The notes under the pieces: model-generated | Seen by the model: only the letters and a program-made list of their open reading frames with translations | Databases searched by the model: none | What the model was told of the DNA's origin: nothing | Part shown: positions 48,136-58,275 of the stretch, one piece after another | How the letters are laid out: each line of letters starts with the position of its first letter | How positions within the stretch are numbered: position 1 is the first letter of the stretch | Assembly (NCBI RefSeq): GCF_002135415.1 | Contig: NZ_NEGJ01000002.1 | Span: forward strand, 186,001-250,000 | From: Acinetobacter sp. ANC 3832 | Lineage (GTDB): Bacteria; Pseudomonadota; Gammaproteobacteria; Pseudomonadales; Moraxellaceae | Length of the DNA: 64,000 nt | Direction of reading: 5' to 3' | Translations under genes and position numbers: made by a program

Positions 48136-49023
48136 ATGAACCAAAAATTAGAGCAACTTTTTCAGAAAAAAGTGAACGGTAAAGTCGCACTTATCACAGG
48201 TGCTTCAAGTGGTATTGGCTTAACAGTTGCAAAAAAACTGGCAGCAGCAGGCGCTCATGTGCTTCTTGTTTCACGTACTGAAGAAACATTGAAAGAAGTT
48301 CAAGCTGAAATTCAAGCTCAAGGTGGTCAAGCTTCAGTTTTCCCATGTGATTTAAATGACATGAATTCAATTGATGAAGTATCTAAACAAATTTTAGCGT
48401 CAGTCGATCATATTGATATTTTAATTAACAACGCTGGGCGTTCAATTCGCCGTGCAGTTCATGAATCTGTGGAACGCTTTCATGACTTTGAACGTACCAT
48501 GCAACTGAATTATTTTGGTGCTGTTCGTTTAGTACTCAACATACTTCCACAAATGATGATCCGTAAAGATGGGCAAATCATCAATATCAGTTCTATTGGT
48601 GTATTGGCAAATGCGACCCGCTTCTCTGCTTATGTGGCATCAAAAGCAGCATTAGATGCATTTAGCCGTTGTTTATCTGCGGAAGTACATTCACATAAAA
48701 TTGCGATCACTTCTGTATACATGCCTTTGGTTCGTACACCAATGATTGCACCCACCAAAATGTACAACTACGTACCAACGCTTTCTCCTGAGCAAGCAGC
48801 AGACTTAGTGGCTTATGCAATTGTGAAACGTCCAAAAAAAGTGGCAACACACCTCGGCCGTTTAGCATCAATTACCTATTCAATAGCGCCAGAAATTAAT
48901 AATAAATTGATGTCAATTGGTTTTAACTTGTTCCCAAGCTCAAGTGCGTCTGTGGGCAAACAAGATAAATTAAACTTGGTACAACGTGCTTATGCTCGAT
49001 TGTTCCCAGGCGAACATTGGTAA
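48136..49023 (+). CDS. acr1: fatty acyl-CoA reductase (Acr1)
   Basis: 295 residues from the ATG at 48136, which has AGGG 8 nt upstream (an ATG two codons earlier is too near to it). It closely matches my memory of Acr1 of Acinetobacter, which reduces long-chain acyl-CoA to the fatty aldehyde on the way to wax esters. Short-chain dehydrogenase features: GASSGIG (about 20-26), NNAGRSIRR (about 97-105) and the YxxxK pair in YVASKAALDAF; the C-terminus YARLFPGEHW is shared with Acr1. A terminator follows at 49028. No wax ester synthase gene is nearby. Confidence 0.9.
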   Translation: MNQKLEQLFQKKVNGKVALITGASSGIGLTVAKKLAAAGAHVLLVSRTEETLKEVQAEIQAQGGQASVFPCDLNDMNSIDEVSKQILASVDHIDILINNAGRSIRRAVHESVERFHDFERTMQLNYFGAVRLVLNILPQMMIRKDGQIINISSIGVLANATRFSAYVASKAALDAFSRCLSAEVHSHKIAITSVYMPLVRTPMIAPTKMYNYVPTLSPEQAADLVAYAIVKRPKKVATHLGRLASITYSIAPEINNKLMSIGFNLFPSSSASVGKQDKLNLVQRAYARLFPGEHW

Positions 49024-49027
49024 GATT

Positions 49028-49053
49028 AAAAAACCGCCGAAAGGCGGTTTTTT
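49028..49053 (+). terminator. terminator after acr1
   Basis: An 11-bp stem (AAAAAACCGCC) with a GAAA tetraloop and a T-run, 5 bp after the stop codon. Confidence 0.92.
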
Positions 49054-49185
49054 ACTCGTTATTAGATTACCCCAACGCTATCAACCTAAAAAATTATCTA
49101 TTATCAAATAAGAGAGAATTGTAATAAAATTCTCTTGCCTAAGAGTAATTTAGCCAAATTTACTCAGCAAAAATTTTGTATATTA

Positions 49186-50079
49186 TTAATGAGAGCCAAT
49201 AGATTTATTCAAAAGCCCAATTAACCAATCAATGAAGTCTTGAAAATACTGAGGTCTATATTTGCGATTAGTCAGTAAAATATTGACAGGTAAAAATTGA
49301 TATGTAATATCCGTAAATAAATCAACCAATCGCTCTTGCTTAAGATAAATTTGAGCATCAAATTCTGGAATTTGAATAATACCTAAACCCGATAAACCCG
49401 CCTGAATATAAGCTTCTGTATTTTCAACCAGTAATCGATATGGTATTTTTACGCGAAAATCAGCAAAAGTGAGTTCTGTAAATTCCTTATAATTTTGTGC
49501 AACATGATAATCCACTCCAAAATGTTGCTTTAAGTTATTTAAATCATTTGGTCTTCCAAATTCAGTAATATATTGAGGCGATGCTAACGTCAATAATTTC
49601 ACTGATGTAATCGGTCTAATTAATAGATATTCATCTTGAACTTGCCCCACTCTCACAACACAATCTAGCTGTTGCTCAACTAAATTAGAAAAAGCATCAC
49701 TTCCATTAATTAAAACTTTGACTTGAGGATATTGCTGATAATATTCACTTAAATTTGGAATTAAAATTTGAGTAGCCATCCTCTTTGGCATACCTATGCT
49801 AATTTTTCCTTGCTGATGACGTACTTGATATTTGAAACGATTTAATTCTTTAAGTTGCACAATTAAGCGCATTGATTCTTCATAAAAGAGTGTTCCTTCA
49901 TGCGTTAACGATACTTTTCTCGTAGTTCTGTAAAATAATAATACTTCATACTCTTTTTCTAATGATTGAATCGCATAAGTGATACTAGACCTTGGCAAGC
50001 CTAATAGTGTGGCTGTTTGTGCAAATGATTTTTTTTCAGCAACAAGGCAAAAAATTTTTAATTTTTCTATTTTATCCAT
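49186..50079 (-). CDS. LysR-family transcriptional regulator
   Basis: 297 residues from the ATG at 50077-50079 (the open frame starts four codons earlier at TTG). The N-terminal winged helix-turn-helix (about 1-60: FAQTATLLGLPRSSITYAIQSLEKEYEVLLFYRTTRKVSLT) is followed by a substrate-binding domain (about 88-290). Divergent from the SDR gene at 50184 with a 104-bp gap, the standard layout for a LysR regulator and its target. Inducer unknown. Confidence 0.9.
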   Translation of the reverse strand: MDKIEKLKIFCLVAEKKSFAQTATLLGLPRSSITYAIQSLEKEYEVLLFYRTTRKVSLTHEGTLFYEESMRLIVQLKELNRFKYQVRHQQGKISIGMPKRMATQILIPNLSEYYQQYPQVKVLINGSDAFSNLVEQQLDCVVRVGQVQDEYLLIRPITSVKLLTLASPQYITEFGRPNDLNNLKQHFGVDYHVAQNYKEFTELTFADFRVKIPYRLLVENTEAYIQAGLSGLGIIQIPEFDAQIYLKQERLVDLFTDITYQFLPVNILLTNRKYRPQYFQDFIDWLIGLLNKSIGSH

Positions 50080-50183
50080 TATATTATTCAACTTTTACGA
50101 ACAATCCATTCAATACTGTAGACTATTTCACACTTTAAAACTGCTCTAGAATTATTCCGATTACATAAAACCATGAGCAAAAT

Positions 50184-50939
50184 ATGTCTAAGCATGATTT
50201 GAAGAACAAGACGGTAATTATTACAGGTGGTGCAAAAAATTTGGGCGGATTAATTTCTCGCAAATTTGCGGAACATGGTGCCAATTTATTGATTCATTAT
50301 AATAGTGCTGAAACTCAACAAGATGCTGAAGAAACATTAAAAGCTGTCAAAGCGCTTGGTGCTAAAGCCATTTTAGTTCAAGCTGATTTATCTGATATTC
50401 ACCATATTGAATTATTATTTACTAAAGCCAAAGAAAACTTCGGTGGCGTTGATATTGCGATTAATACAGTGGGTCGTGTACTCAAGAAACCATTTGTTGA
50501 TACAAGTGAACAAGAATTTGACGCTATGAATGATGTTAATAATAAGATTGCTTATTTTTTCATTCAAGCAGCAGGTAAACAATTAAATAATAATGGAAAA
50601 ATTTGCTCCATTGTCACCAGTCTATTAGCAGCATATACAGGCTTATATTCTACATACGAAGGTTTGAAAGCACCTGTTGAGCATTACACTAGAGCTGCTT
50701 CTAAAGAATTCGGAGAAAGAGGAATATCTGTTACTGCTGTCGCGCCAGGTCCAATGGATACTCCTTTTTTCTATGGTCAGGAAGCACCAGAGGCTGTGGC
50801 TTATCATAAATCTGCTGCGGCACTAGGTGGATTAACTCAAATTGAAGATATTGAACCTTTAATTCGTTTCTTAGTCACAGATGGCTGGTGGATTACAGGC
50901 CAAACTATTTTTGCAAATGGTGGTTATACAACAAGATAA
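50184..50939 (+). CDS. SDR-family NAD(P)-dependent oxidoreductase
   Basis: 251 residues, the usual SDR length. Cofactor motif TGGAKNLGG (about 14-22), the NxxG-type INTVGRV, and a YxxxK catalytic pair in STYEGLKAPVEH (about 151-162), with the preceding Ser near 141. The C-terminus ITGQTIFANGGYTTR is typical. It is probably controlled by the divergent LysR gene. Substrate cannot be inferred. Confidence 0.85.
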   Translation: MSKHDLKNKTVIITGGAKNLGGLISRKFAEHGANLLIHYNSAETQQDAEETLKAVKALGAKAILVQADLSDIHHIELLFTKAKENFGGVDIAINTVGRVLKKPFVDTSEQEFDAMNDVNNKIAYFFIQAAGKQLNNNGKICSIVTSLLAAYTGLYSTYEGLKAPVEHYTRAASKEFGERGISVTAVAPGPMDTPFFYGQEAPEAVAYHKSAAALGGLTQIEDIEPLIRFLVTDGWWITGQTIFANGGYTTR

Positions 50940-50949
50940 TAATTAAATA

Positions 50950-50976
50950 AAAAAACCGCCAAAAGGCGGTTTTTTT
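50950..50976. terminator. bidirectional terminator
   Basis: A-tract plus CCGCC, AAAA loop, GGCGG plus T-tract, between the convergent SDR gene and tex. Confidence 0.9.
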
Positions 50977-50992
50977 ATTTGGTATTTAAGGT

Positions 50993-53359
50993 TTATTTAG
51001 AACCTTTAATCCCTGCTTGTAATAATAATGCACCTAAACCACCAATTTTAGCTTCTTGTGGTTTAGCAGACTGTGGTTTCTTCGCTTGTTGTGGACGATC
51101 ACCCTGCGGACGAGCCTGTTGAGGACGTTTCGCCTGTGGTTTACGTTCTCCACGTTGCTCAGTATTGGCTTGACCTTCACGACGTGGCTGACGCGCTGCT
51201 TTCGCAGGTGCTTCAGAACCTTCAGGACGCATAGACAAATTCACACGATTACGTTCTGCATCTACTTGTAATACACGTACTTGTACAATTTGACCTGGTT
51301 TAACCACTTTATGTGGATCAGATACAAACTCATTGGCAAGTTCAGAAATATGTACTAAACCATCTTGGTGAACGCCCACATCTACAAATGCACCAAAGTT
51401 CGTTACATTCGTAACCACACCTTCGAGTTGTAAACCTTCTGTCAACTGTGACACTTCTTTAATATCATCACGGAACTTCGCAGTACGGAATTCTGGACGT
51501 GGGTCACGACCTGGTTTTTCAAGTTCGCTTAAAACGTCTTGAATAGTCGGTAAACCGAATTTATCATCTACAAACGCTTCAGCGCTTACTTGACGAATAA
51601 TTTCAGTATTACCAATAATGTGTTTTACAGTAGTTGATTGAGCAGCAACAATTTTCTCAACCAAACCATAACTTTCAGGATGCACTGCAGAAGCATCTAA
51701 TGGCTCAGAACCTTCTTGAATACGTAAGAAACCAGCAGCTTGTTCAAAAGTACGTTCGCCTAAACGGGGTACATTTTTCAACGCTTGACGGTTATCAAAA
51801 CGGCCATTTTCTTTACGGTATTCAAAAATTTGCTGTGCAATTGATTTATTCAGACCCGCGATATAAGACAAAATCGCAGGTGATGCAGTATTTACATCAA
51901 CACCGACTGAGTTCACACAGTCTTCAACTACAGCTTCAAGTGTTTTTGCTAAACCTGTTTGGTTAACATCATGCTGATATTGACCTACACCAATTGATTT
52001 AGGATCAATTTTTACAAGTTCTGCTAATGGATCTTGTAAGCGGCGAGCAATAGACACGGCGCCACGAATTGAAACATCAAGCTCAGGCAGTTCAGCAGAA
52101 GCCAATTCTGACGCTGAATAAACTGATGCACCTGCTTCACTCACTGAAACACGGGTCAATTTCAAATCTGGATTTTGCGTCATCATTTCAGCAACAACTG
52201 CTTCTGTCTCACGACTTGCAGTTCCGTTACCAATTGCAATTAAGGCAACATCAAATTCACGGCATAAACGTGCAAGTTCTGCAATTGAACCGGCTTTATC
52301 TTCTTTTGGTGCAAATGGATAAATCGTGCTATGAGCAACCACATCACCCGATTCATTAACCACTGCCAATTTCACACCTGTACGAATACCAGGATCTACA
52401 CCCAGCGTACAACGTGAACCTGCAGGTGCAGAAAGCAATAAATGACGTAAGTTTTCTGCAAATACATCCATTGCTTCTGATTCAGCGCTTAGACGCTTTT
52501 CAGTCAACAAAGAGTGTTCAATTTGCGGACGGATTTTACCAAGCCAAAATAATTTTGCAGTTTGCTTTAAGAAATCTTGACGTGCTTGTGGTTGAGCTTG
52601 ATCAAGATTATATTCAGTTTCAATGCGCACAATCGGTTGATCGTCTTGACCATCAACTTTTAAGCCCAATACATTTTCTTGACGACCACGTAACATTGCC
52701 AATAAACGATGTGAAGGGACTTTATTTAAATTTTCTGAAAAATCAAAATAATCACGGAATTTTTTGCCAACTTCTTTTTTCTCATCAGAAGCGACTTCGC
52801 TTTTTAACAATGCTGTTTTAGCAAATGTTGTTTTAAGCTCAGTTGTTAATCCAATATTTTGTGCCCAATCATCAATAATAATGTGTTGGATTGCATCCAA
52901 CTGGCTTTCAACATCAGCATAATTTTCGTGACTAAAATCCGCCAACGCTTCTGTTGGCTCAACATTTTCAGCAACGATTTTTTCAGCAATTGGACCTAAT
53001 CCAGCTTCTCTTGCTTTAAATGATTTACTGGTACGCTTTGGACGATACGGTGCGTAAATTTCTTCTAATGCATTCTTAGTTTCAGCCGCATTCACGCGCG
53101 CTAACATATCATCAGATAATTTATTTTGTTCTTTTAAAGATTCTATTACTTTGCCACGACGTTCATACAAATCACGTAAATAAACGAGGCGTGTATCAAG
53201 TTGGCGTAATTGCGTGTCGTCTAAACCTTGCGTTACTTCTTTACGGTAACGTGCGATAAATGGAACACTGGCACCTTCATCAATCAGCTTGATGGCAGCC
53301 TCTACTTGGTTTGAACGTACGGCAAGCTCACTTGCCAACTGCTGAACTAAGTCAGTCAT
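50993..53359 (-). CDS. tex: RNA-binding transcription accessory protein Tex
   Basis: 788 residues from the ATG at 53357-53359; a GTG five codons earlier has no ribosome site. Domain order: N-terminal helical Tex domain, YqgF/RNase H-like domain (LGVDPGIRTGVKLAVV, about 320-335), a helix-hairpin-helix pair (about 490-560), and an S1 RNA-binding domain (about 635-710, GVVTNVTNFGAFVDVGVHQDGLVHIS). The last 70 residues are a low-complexity Arg/Gln/Pro/Lys-rich tail, longer than in many Tex proteins, probably for RNA binding. Housekeeping gene. Confidence 0.94.
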   Translation of the reverse strand: MTDLVQQLASELAVRSNQVEAAIKLIDEGASVPFIARYRKEVTQGLDDTQLRQLDTRLVYLRDLYERRGKVIESLKEQNKLSDDMLARVNAAETKNALEEIYAPYRPKRTSKSFKAREAGLGPIAEKIVAENVEPTEALADFSHENYADVESQLDAIQHIIIDDWAQNIGLTTELKTTFAKTALLKSEVASDEKKEVGKKFRDYFDFSENLNKVPSHRLLAMLRGRQENVLGLKVDGQDDQPIVRIETEYNLDQAQPQARQDFLKQTAKLFWLGKIRPQIEHSLLTEKRLSAESEAMDVFAENLRHLLLSAPAGSRCTLGVDPGIRTGVKLAVVNESGDVVAHSTIYPFAPKEDKAGSIAELARLCREFDVALIAIGNGTASRETEAVVAEMMTQNPDLKLTRVSVSEAGASVYSASELASAELPELDVSIRGAVSIARRLQDPLAELVKIDPKSIGVGQYQHDVNQTGLAKTLEAVVEDCVNSVGVDVNTASPAILSYIAGLNKSIAQQIFEYRKENGRFDNRQALKNVPRLGERTFEQAAGFLRIQEGSEPLDASAVHPESYGLVEKIVAAQSTTVKHIIGNTEIIRQVSAEAFVDDKFGLPTIQDVLSELEKPGRDPRPEFRTAKFRDDIKEVSQLTEGLQLEGVVTNVTNFGAFVDVGVHQDGLVHISELANEFVSDPHKVVKPGQIVQVRVLQVDAERNRVNLSMRPEGSEAPAKAARQPRREGQANTEQRGERKPQAKRPQQARPQGDRPQQAKKPQSAKPQEAKIGGLGALLLQAGIKGSK

Positions 53360-54080
53360 CGTGTTTAATTCCACAAGGATAAGGACTAAAAGTTAGTGAT
53401 TATAAAGACCAAGACCATAAAATCCACAATTGTTTTGCAAATTACCAATGAAAAAAATGATAAAAGATCAATTTTCTTGAATTTTAAGGCTTAAGCTTCT
53501 CTTTAGCGCATTGTATTTGATTTTACTTGATCTTGTAAGATGAGGGTTTCAAATTCCACTCCCTTACCCTTTTATGATTCATGATCATCAAAAAGATGAA
53601 ATATCTCAAAGCCCTTTAAAGCCTAAAAAATTAAAGAATATGAATCTGCTTAACTTACCCCACAATAAACGTATAAATAGCATCCGAATTTTAATCTTAA
53701 ATCAAGATGATATATGTCCTTCGCTCATCGTATTTAATTTCACAAAATCACTCACATTTCATCCACTTTATAAAGCATGCATAAAATAGAGCTGAATCCC
53801 CCTTGTTTACACATTCATCTTGAATACTAAAAATTGGTGAATATATACGCTTAAACAAAAGCTTAAAGTGAAAATACATTAAAGTTTCATTTGCCAAACG
53901 GGTATCTTTTTCTTTATAACCTTAGCTATATTCTTAATTATTTATAGATGTTGTCTTTTGGTTTCAATAAGCGCTTAAAATTGTAATTTTGAGCAATTTG
54001 ATACATAGTCTTAACAAGAACTTAGGCATTATACTGAGATTAACGAATATTTATAATTTACAACATTAAGGGAGTGCATC
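53360..54080. other. tex-ompR intergenic region, 721 bp
   Basis: The longest gap in the window. AT-rich, with no convincing coding sequence: a 71-codon plus-strand frame (53574-53789) lacks a ribosome site and recognisable features. It holds the divergent tex and ompR promoters. A candidate -10 TATACT for ompR is at 54030-54035 and a 10-bp inverted repeat (GCTTAAAATT with AATTTTGAGC, 53973-53994) lies about 90-110 bp before ompR. A small RNA cannot be excluded. Confidence 0.55.
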
Positions 54081-54845
54081 ATGAGTTTAGTTGTACCTGC
54101 TGAAAATACAGATGTAGTACACAATGAAACTGACCGTGTCGAACGCATTCTAGTCGTCGACGATGATGTGCGTCTACGTACCCTTTTACAGCGGTTTCTA
54201 GAAGATAAAGGCTTCGTGGTCAAAACAGCTCACGATGCAACTCAAATGGATCGTTTATTACAACGTGAATTATTCTCACTGATTGTTCTAGATTTCATGC
54301 TTCCTGTAGAAGATGGTTTAAGCATTTGCCGACGCTTACGTCAATCCAATATTGATACACCAATTATTATGCTGACTGCTCGTGGTAGCGATTCTGACCG
54401 AATTGCGGGCTTAGAAGCCGGTGCGGATGACTATTTACCAAAACCATTTAATCCAAATGAATTACTGGCACGTATTCGTGCTGTATTACGTCGTCAAGTT
54501 CGTGAAGTTCCTGGCGCACCAAGTCAAAATTATGAAGTGGTTTCATTTGGTCCATGGTCACTCGATTTATCTACACGCACCCTAACCCGTGAAGGGCAAG
54601 TGGTTACGTTAACCACAGGCGAATTTGCTGTACTGAAAGCATTGGTACAACATCCTCGTGAACCATTGACACGTGATAAATTAATGAATTTAGCCCGTGG
54701 TCGTGAGTGGGGCGCAATGGAACGTTCAATTGATGTGCAAGTTTCACGTTTACGTCGCTTAATTGAAGAAAACCCTGCCCGTGCACGTTACATCCAAACG
54801 GTTTGGGGCGTAGGTTATGTTTTTGTTCCAGATGGTGCTGAATAA
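54081..54845 (+). CDS. ompR: response regulator OmpR
   Basis: A 254-residue OmpR/PhoB-type regulator. Receiver domain (about 20-135) with the acidic pair DDD (about 27-29), phospho-acceptor Asp71 in LIVLDFMLP, the Thr/Ser site LTARG and conserved Lys in LPKPFN. The winged-helix DNA-binding domain is about 150-250. An AAGGGAG site precedes the start. The N-terminus is about 15 residues longer than in E. coli OmpR. Paired with the downstream sensor kinase gene, 211 bp away, for osmotic and envelope control. Confidence 0.93.
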   Translation: MSLVVPAENTDVVHNETDRVERILVVDDDVRLRTLLQRFLEDKGFVVKTAHDATQMDRLLQRELFSLIVLDFMLPVEDGLSICRRLRQSNIDTPIIMLTARGSDSDRIAGLEAGADDYLPKPFNPNELLARIRAVLRRQVREVPGAPSQNYEVVSFGPWSLDLSTRTLTREGQVVTLTTGEFAVLKALVQHPREPLTRDKLMNLARGREWGAMERSIDVQVSRLRRLIEENPARARYIQTVWGVGYVFVPDGAE

Positions 54846-54856
54846 TTTTTTACTCA

Positions 54857-54885
54857 CAAAATAAGCCTTTTAAAGGCTTATTTTG
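54857..54885 (+). terminator. hairpin after ompR
   Basis: CAAAATAAGCC and GGCTTATTTTG form an 11-bp stem, 12 bp after the ompR stop, followed by TTTTA. It probably attenuates transcription into envZ or separates the two genes. Confidence 0.65.
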
Positions 54886-55056
54886 TTTTAAGATCATTCA
54901 AGCTCTTCTATAAAACTTTTTAATTTCGCTTTAATGAAAAATAAAAAATATTTCACTCATTTTAAATTCGTGTTGATCTCGCGAAAAAATAATGAGAGTC
55001 GATTCAAACACATCATTTCCATTGCATGATGATGTCTCGTATTAGGAACATGTTCA

Positions 55057-56517
55057 GTGAAATTAGATCCCATCGACCCGCAAGCATTTAAAGACTTCTC
55101 TACTTATTCTGAAAAGAAACGGACTTCATCAGAACGCTTTCTCGATAAAATTAAGCCCCGTTCAGCGGCAATGCGCACAACGGTTTTGGTTTTATTTATC
55201 GTATTTTTCAGTTTATTTATGTCTTTATGGTTTTTTTGGAAAACACTCTACTTACCTGAAATTCAACAACATGCTAGATTTTTAGCTGTTGAACTAGAAA
55301 TGGTCAATAATCCACATTTAAAAATTTATCATAATGAAACGCAGCTTGATGTGGATGAGTGGCTCAAACAACGGGTCGGGGTTGAATATGTCACCGATCC
55401 TGCTGAATACCCGAATGTTAAAGACAAACTGATTGCAGATTTCTTTACCAATCGTATCGAGCACCAACTTGCGACTGAATTAAAGATTAAAGATGTAACG
55501 GTATATTTCCAATTTAAACCAAGTCCGCGTATTTGGATTCAAACCCCAGAGATGAAAGGCAATTGGGTCAGAGAGCCTTTAACGACTTATGCCAATTATA
55601 GCCCTGAGCTCATTTTAGCTTGGCTCTTAGGTGTTCCACTCATTGCGGCAGGTATCATTTTAACGTTAGTTCGACAGTTGAACCGCCCTTTGCGTCGTTT
55701 ACAGAATGCTGCAAACAATTATAGTAAAACAGGTAAGGCACCTTATTTAGAAACCAATCATGGACCTCAAGAAATACGAGAAGTAAATCAAGCATTTAAC
55801 CATATGATATACACGCTTGAACAAACCGAACGTGACCGTCAAATTATGCTGGCAGGTATTTCACATGATTTACGTACACCACTGACTCGTATTCGATTAA
55901 GTGCTGAAATGATGCCCGATGATGATTTTCTCAAAGAAGGTCTTATTTATGATGTTGAAGATATGGATGCAATTTTGAATCAATTCATTTCTTATATGCG
56001 CGATGGCTCAGATGAAGAATTACAAGAAACAGATATCAACAGTCTACTTCAAGAATTAGCAATCCAATTTAAACCCTTAGATATTCGTTTTGAAGCCCAA
56101 CCTTTACCGACAATTACAGCCCGTTCTTTATCGCTTAAACGTCTGATTGGTAATCTCATTAACAACTCCAAACGCTACGGTGCTGAACCGATTGAGCTTG
56201 AAGCCCATGTTGAAAATGATCATATTAAAATTAGTGTGTCAGATCACGGCGAAGGTATTCCTGAAGACCAAATTGATGAACTGATGCAACCCTTTGTACG
56301 GGGTAATGCAGCCAGAACTGTACAAGGTAGTGGACTCGGACTGGCGATTGTCAAAAGAATTGTCGATATCCATCAAGGAGAGCTTTCTATTCACAATCGT
56401 CCTGAAGGTGGTTTAGAAGCGGTGATTTCTTTACCGCTACCTGTGGAAAGTGAGGAAGAAAGCCAAACTCCGAACCCGATTCAAAAAATTAAGCAAACTT
56501 TGAGTGATCGTTTTTAA
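55057..56517 (+). CDS. envZ: sensor histidine kinase EnvZ
   Basis: A 486-residue inner-membrane kinase. Two transmembrane segments (about 43-66 and 185-208) flank a periplasmic domain; a HAMP linker (about 208-262) follows. The H-box GISHDLRTPLTRIR has phospho-acceptor His270; the ATPase domain shows the N-box NLINNSKRYG, G1 DHGEGIPED and G2 GSGLGLAIVKRI. It phosphorylates the OmpR protein encoded upstream. The ATG or alternative start at 55057 gives a long cytoplasmic N-tail of about 40 residues. Confidence 0.92.
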   Translation: MKLDPIDPQAFKDFSTYSEKKRTSSERFLDKIKPRSAAMRTTVLVLFIVFFSLFMSLWFFWKTLYLPEIQQHARFLAVELEMVNNPHLKIYHNETQLDVDEWLKQRVGVEYVTDPAEYPNVKDKLIADFFTNRIEHQLATELKIKDVTVYFQFKPSPRIWIQTPEMKGNWVREPLTTYANYSPELILAWLLGVPLIAAGIILTLVRQLNRPLRRLQNAANNYSKTGKAPYLETNHGPQEIREVNQAFNHMIYTLEQTERDRQIMLAGISHDLRTPLTRIRLSAEMMPDDDFLKEGLIYDVEDMDAILNQFISYMRDGSDEELQETDINSLLQELAIQFKPLDIRFEAQPLPTITARSLSLKRLIGNLINNSKRYGAEPIELEAHVENDHIKISVSDHGEGIPEDQIDELMQPFVRGNAARTVQGSGLGLAIVKRIVDIHQGELSIHNRPEGGLEAVISLPLPVESEEESQTPNPIQKIKQTLSDRF

Positions 56518-56658
56518 CTATTGTTTAATTATACAACAAACAACTTTGTTCGTTTTACAAACGCACCTATTATTTACTTAAAAAATAATAACTTAAAACA
56601 CATCACTGTAATTTATACCTACATTTATTGAAAAAATTAGACCTTAGCCTAACAGGCA

Positions 56659-56687
56659 TGCACAATTTACTTTTAGGGCGGTACAAT
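56659..56687 (+). promoter_or_regulatory. promoter of the CoA-transferase gene
   Basis: TGCACA (56659-56664), a 17-bp spacer and TACAAT (56682-56687): 4 of 6 and 5 of 6 matches to the sigma-70 consensus. It lies 35 bp upstream of the ATG. Confidence 0.5.
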
Positions 56688-56721
56688 CCGTCTAGTTTTG
56701 AACAAGAATTGAGCGTAAATC

Positions 56722-58245
56722 ATGTCTTTAGATCGTATTCGTTTAGCGTCACTTCATGACAAAGTCATGAGCGCAGAACAAGCTGCTACTTTTATCCAAG
56801 ATGGTATGACTGTAGGTATGAGTGGTTTTACTCGTGCAGGCGAAGCAAAAGCTGTCCCTTTAGCCTTAGTAAAACAAGCAAAGGTTAATCCTTTAAAAAT
56901 CACTTTAATTACAGGTGCGAGCCTTGGTAACGATCTAGACAAGCAACTGACTGAAGCTGGTGTGCTTGCTCGTCGTCTACCATTCCAAGTAGACAATACA
57001 TTACGTAAAGCCATCAACAAAGGCGAAGTAATGTTCATCGATCAGCATTTGTCTGAGACTGTTGAACAAATGCGTAACCTTCAGCTTAAAAAGCCTGATG
57101 TAGCGATCATTGAAGCAGTTGCGATCACTGAAGATGGTGGCATTATTCCAACAACTTCAGTAGGTAACTCTGCAAGCTTTGCAATTTTTGCTGAAAAAGT
57201 AATTATTGAAATCAATACTAATTTAAGCCCTGCTTTTGAAGGCTTACATGATATTTACATCCCAACCTATCGTCCAACACGTCAAGCGATTCCATTGACG
57301 CAAGTCGATGAGCGTATTGGTACAACCGCAATTAATATCGATCCTTCAAAAATTGTAGGTATCGTGATTAACAATGAATATCATGACTCTCCATCAACTG
57401 TGACTGAACCAGATGATGAAACTCAAGGTATTGCAAATCACTTGATCGCATTCTTTGAAAAAGAAGTTGCTGAAGGTCGTTTACCAAAAGATTTAGGTCC
57501 ACTACAAGCGGGTATCGGTTCTATTGCCAATGCCGTTTTAACAGGTCTTAAAGATTCAAACTTTGAAGACTTAGTGATGTACTCTGAAGTTCTTCAAGAC
57601 TGCACCTTTGAATTAATTGATGCAGGCAAAATGAAGTTTGCTTCTGGTAGCTCAATTACGCTTTCTGAAAAATATGGCGAAAAAGTATTTAATAACCTTG
57701 AAGCGTACAAAGACAAATTGGTTCTTCGTCCACAAGAAATTTCAAACCATCCGGAACTGGTACGTCGTTTAGGCATCATTGGGATCAATACCGCACTTGA
57801 GTTTGATATTTACGGAAACGTAAACTCTACTCACGTGTGTGGTACTAAAATGATGAATGGTATCGGTGGTTCAGGTGACTTTGCACGTAATGCACACTTG
57901 GCTATTTTCGTGACCAAAGCCATTGCGAAAGGTGGAGATATTTCTTCTATCGTTCCTATGGCTTCTCACGTTGACCATTCTGAACATGATGTTGATATTC
58001 TTGTGACTGAACAAGGTTTAGCTGACTTACGTGGCTTAGCACCTCGCGAACGCGCTCGTGTGATTATTGATAACTGTGCTCACCCAATGTACCGTGATGC
58101 ATTAAATGATTACTTTGATCGTTCATGTGCTAAAGGTGGTCATACACCACATCTTCTACGCGAAGCGCTTTCTTGGCATGCAAACTTTGAAGAAACAGGT
58201 CATATGCTTGTTAATACTGAAGAACAAGCTAAAAAATCTGCATAG
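56722..58245 (+). CDS. acetyl-CoA hydrolase / succinate:acetate CoA-transferase family
   Basis: 507 residues of the class I CoA-transferase family (Ach1/AarC/ScpC). It most likely moves CoA between acetyl-CoA and succinate, which detoxifies or recovers acetate. The catalytic glutamate is probably Glu289 in VMYSEVLQD; GSGGSGDF-type glycine loop (MMNGIGGSGDFARNAH) and EHDVDILVTEQGLADLRGL near the C-terminus are family marks. Single gene with its own promoter and terminator. Hydrolase and transferase cannot be told apart from sequence alone. Confidence 0.9.
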   Translation: MSLDRIRLASLHDKVMSAEQAATFIQDGMTVGMSGFTRAGEAKAVPLALVKQAKVNPLKITLITGASLGNDLDKQLTEAGVLARRLPFQVDNTLRKAINKGEVMFIDQHLSETVEQMRNLQLKKPDVAIIEAVAITEDGGIIPTTSVGNSASFAIFAEKVIIEINTNLSPAFEGLHDIYIPTYRPTRQAIPLTQVDERIGTTAINIDPSKIVGIVINNEYHDSPSTVTEPDDETQGIANHLIAFFEKEVAEGRLPKDLGPLQAGIGSIANAVLTGLKDSNFEDLVMYSEVLQDCTFELIDAGKMKFASGSSITLSEKYGEKVFNNLEAYKDKLVLRPQEISNHPELVRRLGIIGINTALEFDIYGNVNSTHVCGTKMMNGIGGSGDFARNAHLAIFVTKAIAKGGDISSIVPMASHVDHSEHDVDILVTEQGLADLRGLAPRERARVIIDNCAHPMYRDALNDYFDRSCAKGGHTPHLLREALSWHANFEETGHMLVNTEEQAKKSA

Positions 58246-58275
58246 AGCTTTGATCTAAAGTAAAAGCACCATAAT

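Noticed and set aside
52414..52821. 135-codon plus-strand frame opposite tex
   Set aside because: Antisense shadow with Gln/Leu-rich translation and no supporting features.
53574..53789. 71-codon frame in the tex-ompR gap
   Set aside because: No ribosome site, no domain, basic AT-driven composition; kept only as a note in the intergenic entry.
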